Origin: Donghicola eburneus
GTDB taxonomy: Bacteria; Pseudomonadota; Alphaproteobacteria; Rhodobacterales; Rhodobacteraceae
Assembly (NCBI RefSeq): GCF_900115865.1
Contig: NZ_FOXY01000001.1
Coordinates: 124,001 to 188,000 of the forward strand
Direction: 5' to 3'
DNA: 64,000 nt
Made by a program: the position numbers and the translations under genes. Positions within the stretch are counted from its first letter, which is position 1; every line of letters starts with the position of its first letter. Positions 45,430 through 53,621 of this stretch are shown in pieces. The notes under the pieces were generated by a model. It did no database searches. It was given only the letters and a program-made list of their open reading frames with translations, and was not told the origin of the DNA.

Positions 45430-47507
45430 CGCAGGCCGAGCATCGCATAGGGAATGTATCTGACCGGCGTGCCGTGGGTGATTTCTGCGGCCTCATCGGG
45501 CAGTTCCACCAGCCCGTCGGCCCATGACAGGCCGCTGATCCGGCCTGACCCTTCGGACTTGAACGCCTCTGCCTTGCCTTGGTCGTTCAGCCGCGCTCGC
45601 AGGTATTCTCGGCGGCCTGCTTTCTTGTGCTTTTCAAAAGCCGCGGGGACGGTAAAGCCCACAGGCTCTGCCCATCCGCTGCCCGCCATCAGGGATAGGG
45701 CGGGGCGGGCAAAGACCAGCGCACAGACCAGCGCCGCCACGGGGTTCCCGGGCAAGCCAAACACGGGGGTGCCGTCCCACATCGCCAGCGCCAAGGGGCG
45801 ACCCGGTTTCAGGGCAATGCGCCAGCTGGATAGGGTGCCCTTGGTCCGTAGCAGATGCGAGACGTGATCCTCATCCCCTGCAGAGGCGCCGCCAGAGGTC
45901 AGGATGACATCGACGTTCGCTCTGTCCAGAGTGCGTTCGATCAGTTTTGGGTCGTCCTCGCAGTGGCCCAGATCGACGGGGGCGTACCCCCATCCGTTCA
46001 GCAGGCTGAGAAGCATCGGGCGATTTGCGTCGAAAATCTGGTGGGGCAGGGCGTCCATATCGGGGCGGGCGATAAGCTCGTCTCCCGTGGACAGAACACC
46101 GACACGAAGAGGCTCATAGACCTGCACATCGGCGATCCCGAGCGCGGACAGCAGCGCGATATCCGGTGCGCGTAGAACATGGCCCGCACGGATGGCGGTT
46201 TGGCCCGATTCCACATCCTCGCCCGCTTTTCGCGTGTTGGCGCGGGGCTTGACCGGCCCGTCAAAGATCACAGAGGCCCCGTCGAGGGCGCAGTCTTCCT
46301 CCAGCACCACCGTGTCTACGCCATCGGGCAGGATTGCGCCCGTCAGGATGCGAACTGCTGCGCCATGGGGCACAGCGCCATCGAAGGGTTGACCGGCGGC
46401 AGCGCGGCCCTGAAGCAGCGGCAATTTTTGCGGGCCATCGCTCGTGGCCTCGTGCGCGAACCCGTAACCGTCCACGGCGGAATTTGGACGGGGCGGGTTG
46501 GATCTGCGAGCCACAGCATCAGCGGCCAGAATGCAGCCCTGTGCCTTGTGGCTGTTGATTGTCTCGACGCCCTTTATCGGATGGAGCGCCTGTTTCAGCT
46601 TGTCCAAGGCGGCGTCGACGGGCACCCAGTTCACCCCTTGGGGCATGGCGAAACAGTCGTTCCGTAGGCGGGGCGGCAGGATGGCAGAGGGCTCCGCCGC
46701 ACGCAGGGCGAGTTCGTGGTTCAGGCCAAGGATATGGCCCTCTTTGGTCGGCTCCACATCGAACAAAGGGGGCAGCGTTCCGCCCGCATTCAGCACCCAC
46801 AAGGCTTGCGCCAGTAGTTCGACCTGAGCCTGATCGAGCACCATATCAGGATGTCGGGACAGGTGCGCGCGGACCTCAGCGCTTAGGATCGAAGGGTAGA
46901 CCTCGGCGATGGTCACGCGGCTGATCGGGTCAAACGGCCAGACGGTCGCGCCCTGTTCGCGCAAGCGGTAGACCATGGGCATTCCGGTCAAGGATTGCGC
47001 CCCGACCGCGCCCGCACCAGCCAGTTGCCAGCAGGATTTCGGGTTTAGTCCATTGGCTTGCGCAACCTCTTCGCAGGCGCGCCATTCGGGCAGAGCGCTG
47101 GCGGGCTTGGTGCGCGGCAAATGCGGTGTGTCTGCCTTTGCTCCATTGCCCCAAAAGGGACCGTCGCCCTCGAGACGTTGGTTCAGTTCGGCCGCCACGT
47201 GCCGGTAATTAGACAGGTTTTTCGCCGTGTCCGTGTGGTTGGTCGCAAGATGGCGCCATAGTCCGGCAGCATCCACCCCCAGCCGTTCCAAAGCCGCAGC
47301 AGGAAATGACAGCGAAAAATCCACGCCGATCAGCAGACGGTCGCCCTCGGCCAGTAGCGCGCTTAGGCGCTCTTCAGCCTGCATCCGCGTGGGGATGTTC
47401 TCGGACCGCACGCCAGAGCCATCCGCAATCGCCAGCCAGATACTGTCCTTGCCGGTTTTCGGCGTTCCGGCGGCGGACCAGTCCAAAATGGCGATGCGGT
47501 CAAACAT
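45426..47507 (-). CDS. DUF429-like domain fused to molybdopterin molybdenumtransferase MoeA
   Basis: This is one uninterrupted 693-residue reading frame. Residues 1-280 form a DUF429/RNase H-like domain (AILDWSA with D9, GVDFSLSFP with D63, AEVYPS with E202 as possible acidic site). Residues about 283-693 are a complete MoeA: the S-A-V-D-G-Y-G block in PPRPNSAVDGYGF, LSTGDELIARP, TSGGASAGDEDHV, ALKPGRPLA and FGLPGNPVA are the canonical blocks. MoeA inserts molybdate (or tungstate) into adenylated molybdopterin. It is the last gene of fdhD-mobA-mobB-moeA, 2 bases after mobB, so the MoeA part is likely active. What the N-terminal domain adds is unknown. Confidence 0.82.
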   Translation of the reverse strand: MFDRIAILDWSAAGTPKTGKDSIWLAIADGSGVRSENIPTRMQAEERLSALLAEGDRLLIGVDFSLSFPAAALERLGVDAAGLWRHLATNHTDTAKNLSNYRHVAAELNQRLEGDGPFWGNGAKADTPHLPRTKPASALPEWRACEEVAQANGLNPKSCWQLAGAGAVGAQSLTGMPMVYRLREQGATVWPFDPISRVTIAEVYPSILSAEVRAHLSRHPDMVLDQAQVELLAQALWVLNAGGTLPPLFDVEPTKEGHILGLNHELALRAAEPSAILPPRLRNDCFAMPQGVNWVPVDAALDKLKQALHPIKGVETINSHKAQGCILAADAVARRSNPPRPNSAVDGYGFAHEATSDGPQKLPLLQGRAAAGQPFDGAVPHGAAVRILTGAILPDGVDTVVLEEDCALDGASVIFDGPVKPRANTRKAGEDVESGQTAIRAGHVLRAPDIALLSALGIADVQVYEPLRVGVLSTGDELIARPDMDALPHQIFDANRPMLLSLLNGWGYAPVDLGHCEDDPKLIERTLDRANVDVILTSGGASAGDEDHVSHLLRTKGTLSSWRIALKPGRPLALAMWDGTPVFGLPGNPVAALVCALVFARPALSLMAGSGWAEPVGFTVPAAFEKHKKAGRREYLRARLNDQGKAEAFKSEGSGRISGLSWADGLVELPDEAAEITHGTPVRYIPYAMLGLR

Positions 47508-47509
47508 GG

Positions 47510-48001
47510 TTACAGCCCTGTTTCAGCGGCGATAAAGTCGGCGATTGCCGCGGTGTCGTTCAGGTCGAACTGGGGCTTGTCGATGTCCAAGGGTGTGTCG
47601 GTCGCAATCGCGCGGATCGTCGTGCTGTCGGTCGCAAGCGGCGCGCGGCCCGTTTCGGCGCGCACGCACTCGACCTTTGGGTGGGCGTCGCGTTTGAAGC
47701 CTTCGATCAGGATCAGGTCCACGGGGGACATGCGCGCCAAGAGCTCGTGGAGGGGCGGCTCGCCCTCGTCCCGCAGCTCGTGCATCAGGGCCCAGCGGTT
47801 AGGCGAGGCGAGCATGACTTCGGTCGCGCCGGCCTCTCGGTGGCGGAAACTGTCGCGGCCCGGTTGGTCCACATCAGTGGTGTGATGGGCGTGCTTGATG
47901 GTCGAGACACGGTACCCTCGGGCGGTGAATTCGGCCACGAGACGCTCCATCAATCCGGTTTTTCCAGAATTCTTCCAACCGGTTACGCCGTAAACTTTCA
48001 C
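47510..48001 (-). CDS. mobB: Molybdopterin-guanine dinucleotide biosynthesis protein MobB
   Basis: The 163-residue P-loop GTPase has Walker A GWKNSGKTGLME, the family block STIKHAHH with DQPGRDSFRHREAGA, and LILIEGFKRDAHPKVE. It assists MobA in attaching GMP to molybdopterin. The start is GTG at 48001, overlapping the mobA stop as GTGA. Confidence 0.88.
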   Translation of the reverse strand: MKVYGVTGWKNSGKTGLMERLVAEFTARGYRVSTIKHAHHTTDVDQPGRDSFRHREAGATEVMLASPNRWALMHELRDEGEPPLHELLARMSPVDLILIEGFKRDAHPKVECVRAETGRAPLATDSTTIRAIATDTPLDIDKPQFDLNDTAAIADFIAAETGL

Positions 48002-48606
48002 AAGGCCTCCAAGAGGCGTTCGGCCTCGGTAATGTCGTCGGGGGTGTTAACGTTGAAAAAGGGATCAACAGGATCGGTGTCAAAAATGGCAAGGCCCGCG
48101 TCGTGCTGATCGGTCCACATCACGATCTTGCGGAGCCCGTTTTGCAGGTCGTCGCGCAGGTCATCCCGCAGGGCCACAGGCCAGAGGCCAAAGGTCGGCT
48201 GACGCCAGATTTTCTCGCCTTCGCGGGTGGCGGCAAGGGCGAGGCCACTCGGGCCAGCGGCCTGCTGTAGGCGGTCCACCAGATCGGCGGGGAAAAAGGG
48301 CGTATCGGCGGCGGCGGTCACGATCGCCTCGTGTCCATTTGCAGCGGCCCAGTCAAGGCCCGCGAGAACGCCCGCCAAGGGACCGGGGTGGTCGGGCAAG
48401 GTATCAGGCAGCACAGGCAAGTCGTAGTCCGTAAACCGCGCGGGATCTCCGTTGGCGTTCAGGGCGATCGGGCCGGACTGAGGGCGCATACGGTCCAGCA
48501 CGTGGTCCAGCAGGGGCTTGCCGCCGATGGTGCGCAGACCCTTGTCGCCGCCGCCCATACGGGTCGCTTTGCCGCCAGCAAGGATCACTGCGGGGGGCTT
48601 AGTCAT
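47998..48606 (-). CDS. mobA: Molybdenum cofactor guanylyltransferase MobA
   Basis: The protein is 202 residues, started at the ATG at 48606, overlapping the end of fdhD by 8 bases. The nucleotidyltransferase motif is VILAGGKATRMGGGDKGL, with PLAGVLAGLDWA and TAAADTPFFPADLV for the sugar-nucleotide fold and metal site. It makes the guanine dinucleotide form of the cofactor used by both formate dehydrogenases in this window. Confidence 0.9.
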   Translation of the reverse strand: MTKPPAVILAGGKATRMGGGDKGLRTIGGKPLLDHVLDRMRPQSGPIALNANGDPARFTDYDLPVLPDTLPDHPGPLAGVLAGLDWAAANGHEAIVTAAADTPFFPADLVDRLQQAAGPSGLALAATREGEKIWRQPTFGLWPVALRDDLRDDLQNGLRKIVMWTDQHDAGLAIFDTDPVDPFFNVNTPDDITEAERLLEAL

Positions 48607-49468
48607 GATCTGCTCCCTTGCGGCGGTGCTTGCGACCCTCGTCGCCCACGGCAGAGACATCGGCGTCGCGGATCAGGCGTTCCTCGCCCGATAGGCAGAC
48701 AAAGCGCTGACCCCGCATGCGGCCAATCACGGTCAGACCGACTTGGCGGGCGATTTCCACCCCCCACGCGGTGAAGCCAGAGCGCGACGCCAGCACCGGA
48801 ATGCCCATCATCGCAGTCTTGATCACCATTTCAGAGGTCAGGCGGCCCGTGGTGTACAGGATTTTGTCATCAGGCGAGACGCCGTGCTGGAACATGTAGC
48901 CCGAGATTTTGTCGACGGCGTTGTGTCGGCCCACATCCTCCATGTACACCAAGGGCTTGTCGCCGCAGCATAGGACTGTGCCGTGGATCGCGCCAGCCTC
49001 CAAATAGAGGGAGGGGGTGGTGTTGATCTCTTTGGCCAGTGAGTACAGCCAAGAGGTGCGGACAGGGGTTGCAGGCAGGGTCAGCCCCTCGAGCCCCTCC
49101 ATCATGTCACCGAACACAGTGCCCACGGCGCAGCCAGAAGTACGGGTCTTTTTCTTGACCTTCTCTTCGTAGCTGGTCTGGCGGGTGGTGCGGACCACGA
49201 CCGTTTCGATATCTTCTTCGTAGTCGATACCGGTGACCACGTCGTCGTCCCGCAGCATCCCTTGATTGCGCAGGAACCCCAGCGCCAAATATTCGGGGTA
49301 GTCCCCGATGGTCATGGCGGTGACGATTTCCTGACTGTTGAGATAGATGGTCAGGGGGCGTTCCTCGACGACCGAGACGTCGACCTCGGCCCCTGTGTGA
49401 TCGTGCCCCGTCACGCGCCGCGTGAGGCGCGGGTCCGATGGGTTCGGCAGTATGGGATCGTGGTCCAT
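48599..49468 (-). CDS. fdhD: Formate dehydrogenase sulfurtransferase FdhD
   Basis: The protein is 289 residues from the ATG at 49468, which matches how homologues begin; an ATG at 49519 would leave only 37 bases to the divergent gene. FdhD passes sulfur from IscS to the bis-molybdopterin cofactor. Family blocks are GFLRNQGM, EAGAIHGTVLCCGDKP, MEDVGRHNAVDK and TTGRLTSEMVIK. The usual mobile-loop CxxC (Cys121/Cys124 in E. coli) reads CAVG here: C113 is kept and the second cysteine is Gly116. First gene of the mobA-mobB-moeA operon. Confidence 0.88.
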   Translation of the reverse strand: MDHDPILPNPSDPRLTRRVTGHDHTGAEVDVSVVEERPLTIYLNSQEIVTAMTIGDYPEYLALGFLRNQGMLRDDDVVTGIDYEEDIETVVVRTTRQTSYEEKVKKKTRTSGCAVGTVFGDMMEGLEGLTLPATPVRTSWLYSLAKEINTTPSLYLEAGAIHGTVLCCGDKPLVYMEDVGRHNAVDKISGYMFQHGVSPDDKILYTTGRLTSEMVIKTAMMGIPVLASRSGFTAWGVEIARQVGLTVIGRMRGQRFVCLSGEERLIRDADVSAVGDEGRKHRRKGADHD

Positions 49469-49556
49469 TGGGCGAGGTTCCGCAGCAAGTGGTTGCTTTT
49501 TTTGATTTCGGGGCATCATTTATGCCGCACCGAGGTTTTGCAAGGGGGAGGTCTGC

Positions 49557-50060
49557 ATGCTGGGATATGTTGTCGGTCTGGGGCGCGGCGACGCGGATCG
49601 CTGTCTGGTCAAAGTGTCCGAGATGCTGCGCGAGGCAGGGGTCAGCATGGCTGGCGCGGTGCAGTTCAATATCGAGACCGATCCCGCCTACAAATGCCAG
49701 ATGGACCTTCATATTCTGACGGGTGCGGACGTTGTGCGGATTTCTCAGGACCTTGGGACCCTCTCGCAGGGGTGCCGTCTGGACCCCGAGGGGCTGGAGC
49801 GCGCAGTGGGCCTTGTGGCCAGTGCGCTAGAGGCTGACCCGCAGGTGATGATCCTGAATAAATTCGGAAAACAAGAGCTGGACGGCCGCGGATTTCGCCC
49901 CGTGATCGGAGAGGCTTTGGGTCGTGGTATCCCCGTCCTGACCGCTGTCGCTCCCGGCAATGTGGAGGGATTTCGCGCTTTTGCCGATGACTTCGGGCAG
50001 GAACTGCCCGCAGAGCCAGAGACGGTCATGGATTGGGTGCGGACCCAGATCGACGGCTAG
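49557..50060 (+). CDS. DUF2478 family protein linked to Mo/W transport
   Basis: The 167-residue protein is preceded by a strong AAGGGGGAGG. It resembles the DUF2478 family, found beside molybdate or tungstate transport and cofactor genes. The first residues LGYVVGLGRGDADRCL take the place of a P-loop seen in related NTPase-like proteins, but GxxGxGKT/S is absent, so nucleotide binding is doubtful. Function unknown. It stops directly before the tup operator. Confidence 0.65.
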   Translation: MLGYVVGLGRGDADRCLVKVSEMLREAGVSMAGAVQFNIETDPAYKCQMDLHILTGADVVRISQDLGTLSQGCRLDPEGLERAVGLVASALEADPQVMILNKFGKQELDGRGFRPVIGEALGRGIPVLTAVAPGNVEGFRAFADDFGQELPAEPETVMDWVRTQIDG

Positions 50061-50107
50061 GGTGGACAAATTGTCCACCTGATTTTCCAGAAACCCCAAT
50101 TTGTCCA
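50061..50107. promoter_or_regulatory. GGACA-N3-TGTCC operator upstream of tupB
   Basis: GGTGGACAAATTGTCCACC (50061-50079) is a perfect 9-1-9 inverted repeat with the core GGACA-AAT-TGTCC. A half-site AATTTGTCCA follows, with its TTGTCC (50101-50106) exactly 30 bases after the first one, about three helix turns. The same core occurs at 58556-58568 before the periplasmic formate dehydrogenase cluster. Confidence 0.7.
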
Positions 50108-50168
50108 TTTAGCGCGTTTTTGCGGGATGTTACCCCGTCCTGACCTAACAGACACGGTGTGACCCAAG

Positions 50169-50873
50169 ATGAATTCGATCGGAGATGGATTGTGGCAAGC
50201 GGCGCGACTCGTTGCGACGTTCGACCCTGATCTGGTCGAGATTACGGCGCTGTCCTTGCGCGTCTCGTTGGGCGCGACAGTCATTGCGTCTTTGATCGGG
50301 CTGCCGCTGGGGGCGTGGCTTGCGGTGAACCGCTTTCCCGCCCGCCGCTTTGTGATCGCGATCCTGAATGCGCTCATGGGACTGCCGCCAGTGGTGGTGG
50401 GTCTGATGGTCTACATGCTGTTCTCGCGCTCTGGGCCATTCGGTGTTCTGGGCCTGCTGTTCACGCCGACCGCGATGGTCATTGCGCAAGTCATTATCAT
50501 CACGCCTATTATTGCCTCTGTCGCGCACCAAGCGATCCGCGAGCTTTGGGCGGATTATCATGACTTGCTCATCTCGCTTCAGGCGACGCGGTTGCAGCGG
50601 ATCAAAACCCTGCTCTGGGACGGACGCCGCGCCTTGATGACCGCGTCATTGGCTGGCTTCGGTCGCGCCATCGGAGAGGTCGGGGCGATCATGATCGTCG
50701 GCGGCAACATCGACCATGCCACACGGGTCCTGACCACTGCCATCGCGTTGGAGACCGGCAAAGGGGAGTTCGACATGGCGCTGGCCTTGGGCTTTGTGCT
50801 GATCGGGCTCGCGATCCTTGTGAATTTGGGGCTGCACTTTATCAGCCGTACAGAACGGGGGGCACGTTGGTGA
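50169..50873 (+). CDS. tupB: Tungstate ABC transporter permease
   Basis: The 234-residue permease has about five to six helices and the EAA-type loop ISLQATRLQRIKTLLWDGRRALM in outline. GRAIGEVGAIMIVGGNIDHATRVLTTAI is the hallmark of TupB/WtpB-like permeases. Identification rests on the adjacent TupA-type binding protein. First of three coupled genes in the order B-C-A. Confidence 0.83.
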   Translation: MNSIGDGLWQAARLVATFDPDLVEITALSLRVSLGATVIASLIGLPLGAWLAVNRFPARRFVIAILNALMGLPPVVVGLMVYMLFSRSGPFGVLGLLFTPTAMVIAQVIIITPIIASVAHQAIRELWADYHDLLISLQATRLQRIKTLLWDGRRALMTASLAGFGRAIGEVGAIMIVGGNIDHATRVLTTAIALETGKGEFDMALALGFVLIGLAILVNLGLHFISRTERGARW

Positions 50874-51577
50874 GTGGCTGGGTGACCCTTACCGGCGTGT
50901 CTGTGCGCCGCCGTGGCCGGTCCATTCTGGGGCCGCTGGATGCCTCTCTGAACGGGGGCGGTCTGTCGATCCTGATGGGGCCGAACGGGGCGGGCAAGAC
51001 AACCTTGCTGCGCGCCCTGCATGGGCTGGAGCGTGTGAGCACCGGAGATATCCATTGGACCGATCCAAAGGACGCCGAGGGGCGAAACCAAGGTTTTGTG
51101 TTTCAGACGCCTGTGTTGATGCGCCGCTCTGTGCTGGACTGCATCGCGTACCCTTTGCAGCTCGATGGTGTGAAACGGGCAGAGGCCCGCGAACAGGCCC
51201 GCGCCCGTGCCAATGAAGTTGGGCTGAACGTCAATCTTGATCAGGCGGTGATGTTCTTGTCGGGCGGAGAGAAGCAAAAGATGGCCTTGGCCCGCGCGCT
51301 GATGCGCCGTCCGCGCATCCTGTTTCTGGACGAGCCCTGCGCGAATCTCGATGGCCGATCGGTCAAGGAAATCGAAGAAATCCTGCTGCGGATCAAAGAC
51401 GGCGGTACCCGCATTCTGATGTCCACTCACGATCTGGGGCAGGCACGGCGGCTCGCGGACAGTGTCCTGTTCCTGCATGCGGGCAAGTTGGTGGAACAAG
51501 CAATTGGGGACGACTTTTTTCGCGCCCCGCAAACGGCCGAGGCAAAGGCCTATCTTAAGGGAGAGATCCTACTATGA
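50870..51577 (+). CDS. tupC: Tungstate ABC transporter ATP-binding protein
   Basis: The protein is 235 residues with GTG start at 50870, overlapping the tupB stop as GTGA; TTG at 50867 is a less likely alternative. Walker A is GPNGAGKTTLLRAL, signature LSGGEKQKMALARAL, Walker B ILFLDEPCANLD, H-loop STHDLG. It drives tungstate import with TupB and TupA. It overlaps tupA by 4 bases. Confidence 0.85.
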   Translation: MSGWVTLTGVSVRRRGRSILGPLDASLNGGGLSILMGPNGAGKTTLLRALHGLERVSTGDIHWTDPKDAEGRNQGFVFQTPVLMRRSVLDCIAYPLQLDGVKRAEAREQARARANEVGLNVNLDQAVMFLSGGEKQKMALARALMRRPRILFLDEPCANLDGRSVKEIEEILLRIKDGGTRILMSTHDLGQARRLADSVLFLHAGKLVEQAIGDDFFRAPQTAEAKAYLKGEILL

Positions 51578-52377
51578 CATTCAAAACAGTCGTTTTGGGG
51601 GCGGTTGCCGCTCTGATGACCTCGACCGCCGCAATGGCCGAAGAGATGAAAATGGCGGTGACCACGTCCTTTGCGAACTCTGGTCTCGCGGATGTTCTGC
51701 TGCCCGAGATCAAAGAAGATACCGGCATCGAAGTGCAGCTCTTGATCGTTGGCACGGGTCAGGCGCTGGCTCTGGGCGCGGCGGGCGATGTGGATGCGGT
51801 ACTGGTCCACTCCAAAGCGGCCGAGGAAAAGTGGTTGGCTGCGGGCAATGGCACCCACCGCACAGAAATCATGTATAACGATTTTGTCTTTGTCGGCCCG
51901 CAGGCGGACCCTGCCGAAGCTGGCGCGGCAGAGGCTGCGACTGGCGCATTGCAAGCCATTGCAGGGGCAGAAGCCCCCTTTGTCAGCCGCGGCGATGACA
52001 GCGGCACCCACAAGATGGAGCTGCGTCTGTGGAAAGCCGCGGACGTGACGCCCGAGGGCGACTGGTACAAAGCGGTGGGGCAGGGCATGGGCGCGGCGCT
52101 GAACACTGCATCAGGCATGAACGCCTACATCATGTCGGACCGCGCCAGCTGGCTGAAATTTGCGAACAAGGGCGATCTGGGCATCGTCTTCGAGGGCGAT
52201 CCGGTGCTGTTCAATCAGTACGCCTATCTGCCTGTGAACCCCGAGAAGCACCCGCACGTGAAAACTGACCTCGTCAACCAACTTGAGGCATGGCTGCTGA
52301 GCGATGAAGCGGCAGAACTGATCAACGCCTACACCATCGAAGGCCAGCAGCTCTTCGTTTATAACGCTGGCGAGTGA
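51574..52377 (+). CDS. tupA: Tungstate-binding periplasmic protein
   Basis: The 267-residue protein has a signal peptide (to about AMAEE). TupA motifs are TTSFANSGLADVLLP (oxyanion-binding TTTS-like start), MYNDFVFVGP and SRGDDSGTHKME, which in TupA line the tungstate site. Strong TupA wording favours tungstate over molybdate. Two formate dehydrogenases, one resembling the tungsten FDH1 type, are close by, so it probably supplies their metal. A shortened, haem-bearing relative is encoded at 55671. Confidence 0.87.
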   Translation: MTFKTVVLGAVAALMTSTAAMAEEMKMAVTTSFANSGLADVLLPEIKEDTGIEVQLLIVGTGQALALGAAGDVDAVLVHSKAAEEKWLAAGNGTHRTEIMYNDFVFVGPQADPAEAGAAEAATGALQAIAGAEAPFVSRGDDSGTHKMELRLWKAADVTPEGDWYKAVGQGMGAALNTASGMNAYIMSDRASWLKFANKGDLGIVFEGDPVLFNQYAYLPVNPEKHPHVKTDLVNQLEAWLLSDEAAELINAYTIEGQQLFVYNAGE

Positions 52378-52401
52378 TCTCTTATCAGGTCTGGAAAGGA
52401 T

Positions 52402-52430
52402 AGCAGCGCCTCAGTGGGCGCTGCTTTTTC
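52402..52430 (+). terminator. Rho-independent terminator of the tup operon
   Basis: Stem AGCAGCGCC (52402-52410) pairs with GGCGCTGCT (52417-52425) across a 6-base loop and is followed by TTTTC. Confidence 0.88.
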
Positions 52431-52438
52431 GTGTGAAG

Positions 52439-52975
52439 TTAGCTAGTCATCCGCTGCAACTGTCCGTCGCGTTGGATCAAATGGTGCCAGCCCACGGCCA
52501 TCGCGATGTGGCCCAGAACGATCAGCGCCAAAATCCAACCCAGCTCGCCATGCCACTCGGATGGCGCCTGCATCCAAGCAATCTCAGCCTCGCGGGGGGC
52601 AAAGATGGTCATGCCCAGATAGCTTAGGCCGCGGTCGCTGCCTGCTGCCGCCAGAATGCGCGTGCCGGGCACGACAATCATCAGGGCGTAAAGTGCTGCG
52701 TGTCCTGCCTGAGCCGCAGCGCCAAGGGCGCCGCTGTGCGCAGGACGGCGTTGTAGATTGATCAGCCCCCAGATGCCGCGCAAGAGCACCAGAACGAACA
52801 ATGTAATCCCAAGGTCGACGTGATAGCTCCACAGCGTTTCCCGAAGGGCGTTTTCGCGTGGCAAAGCCCAATGAGCTGCGGCAGAAGCGAATTGGGCCAA
52901 GAAAAGCAAGGCCATGCCCCAATGGAGGGCGCGCGAGATCAAGCCATATCGGCTGGGGGTGTCCTGAAGGGGCAT
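52439..52975 (-). CDS. Cytochrome b561-like membrane protein
   Basis: The protein is 178 residues, started at the ATG at 52975. It has four membrane helices with haem-ligating histidines in RALHWGM, WSYHVDLG, QAGHAALY and LGHIAMAVGWHHL. It belongs to the bacterial cytochrome b561 group that passes electrons between quinone and periplasmic partners. Lying among formate dehydrogenase accessory genes it could serve that chain, but it is transcribed on its own. Confidence 0.8.
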   Translation of the reverse strand: MPLQDTPSRYGLISRALHWGMALLFLAQFASAAAHWALPRENALRETLWSYHVDLGITLFVLVLLRGIWGLINLQRRPAHSGALGAAAQAGHAALYALMIVVPGTRILAAAGSDRGLSYLGMTIFAPREAEIAWMQAPSEWHGELGWILALIVLGHIAMAVGWHHLIQRDGQLQRMTS

Positions 52976-53122
52976 CTGTGCTCCGATCTGTTGTTCATTC
53001 AGATAAAGCAACAGTGCACACGCAGCATTTGTTCCGCAAAGCATTGTGCGAATGCGAACGGTACCGTGTTCGGCTGTGAGGAGGTGTGGTGAAATGAGCA
53101 GGCGAACTTGCCTGCGCCGCCG

Positions 53123-53620
53123 TTAGTGGCTGTGCCCGTGATCGTCATCCAAAGAGCCGTGGATCGCGAACTGCTCTAGCCCCGCATCACTGGGTTCAAT
53201 GAACCGGAACTCTTCGCGTACGCCCGCATCGGTCAGGGAGCGTGCCACCGTCAGAACGATATTCGGGCTGTGATCGGCGCAAAGCTCTGCCATCTGGGCC
53301 AGCTCTTCTTGGGCGACGGGCAAGGCGGCCTCGACGCTGGGGGCGTTATACACCTGCACGAAATGCTGGGCCAAAGATTGGCAAAGGGCGTCGTATTCGG
53401 ACGGCTCGATCTGGGTCACGGCGACAAAGGTGACACGGCCATACGTCTCGAGCCCCAACCAGCCGTTGGCAAAGGCTTGGCGGGCTTTGCCGACCAGATC
53501 GCCTTCGCCCCAGTTGGAGAACTCAAAGCCCCCCGAGATGCACCATTCTCCGGTACGGGCAGGCGAATGGAACACGTTGCGGTCGCTTTCATCAAAGTGG
53601 ATCGCGCGAGCGAGGTGCAT
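53123..53620 (-). CDS. DUF6505-like protein
   Basis: The 165-residue soluble protein starts LARAIHFDESDRNVF with GEWCISGGFEFSNW, as I recall for DUF6505. The C-terminus DDDHGHSH is His/Asp rich and could bind metal. It is the last gene of a four-gene minus-strand operon (DUF6494, Mrp, ligase-like, this), 1 base after the previous gene. The whole set recurs in my memory beside periplasmic formate dehydrogenase genes in Rhodobacterales. Function unknown. Confidence 0.6.
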   Translation of the reverse strand: MHLARAIHFDESDRNVFHSPARTGEWCISGGFEFSNWGEGDLVGKARQAFANGWLGLETYGRVTFVAVTQIEPSEYDALCQSLAQHFVQVYNAPSVEAALPVAQEELAQMAELCADHSPNIVLTVARSLTDAGVREEFRFIEPSDAGLEQFAIHGSLDDDHGHSH

Positions 53621-53621
53621 T

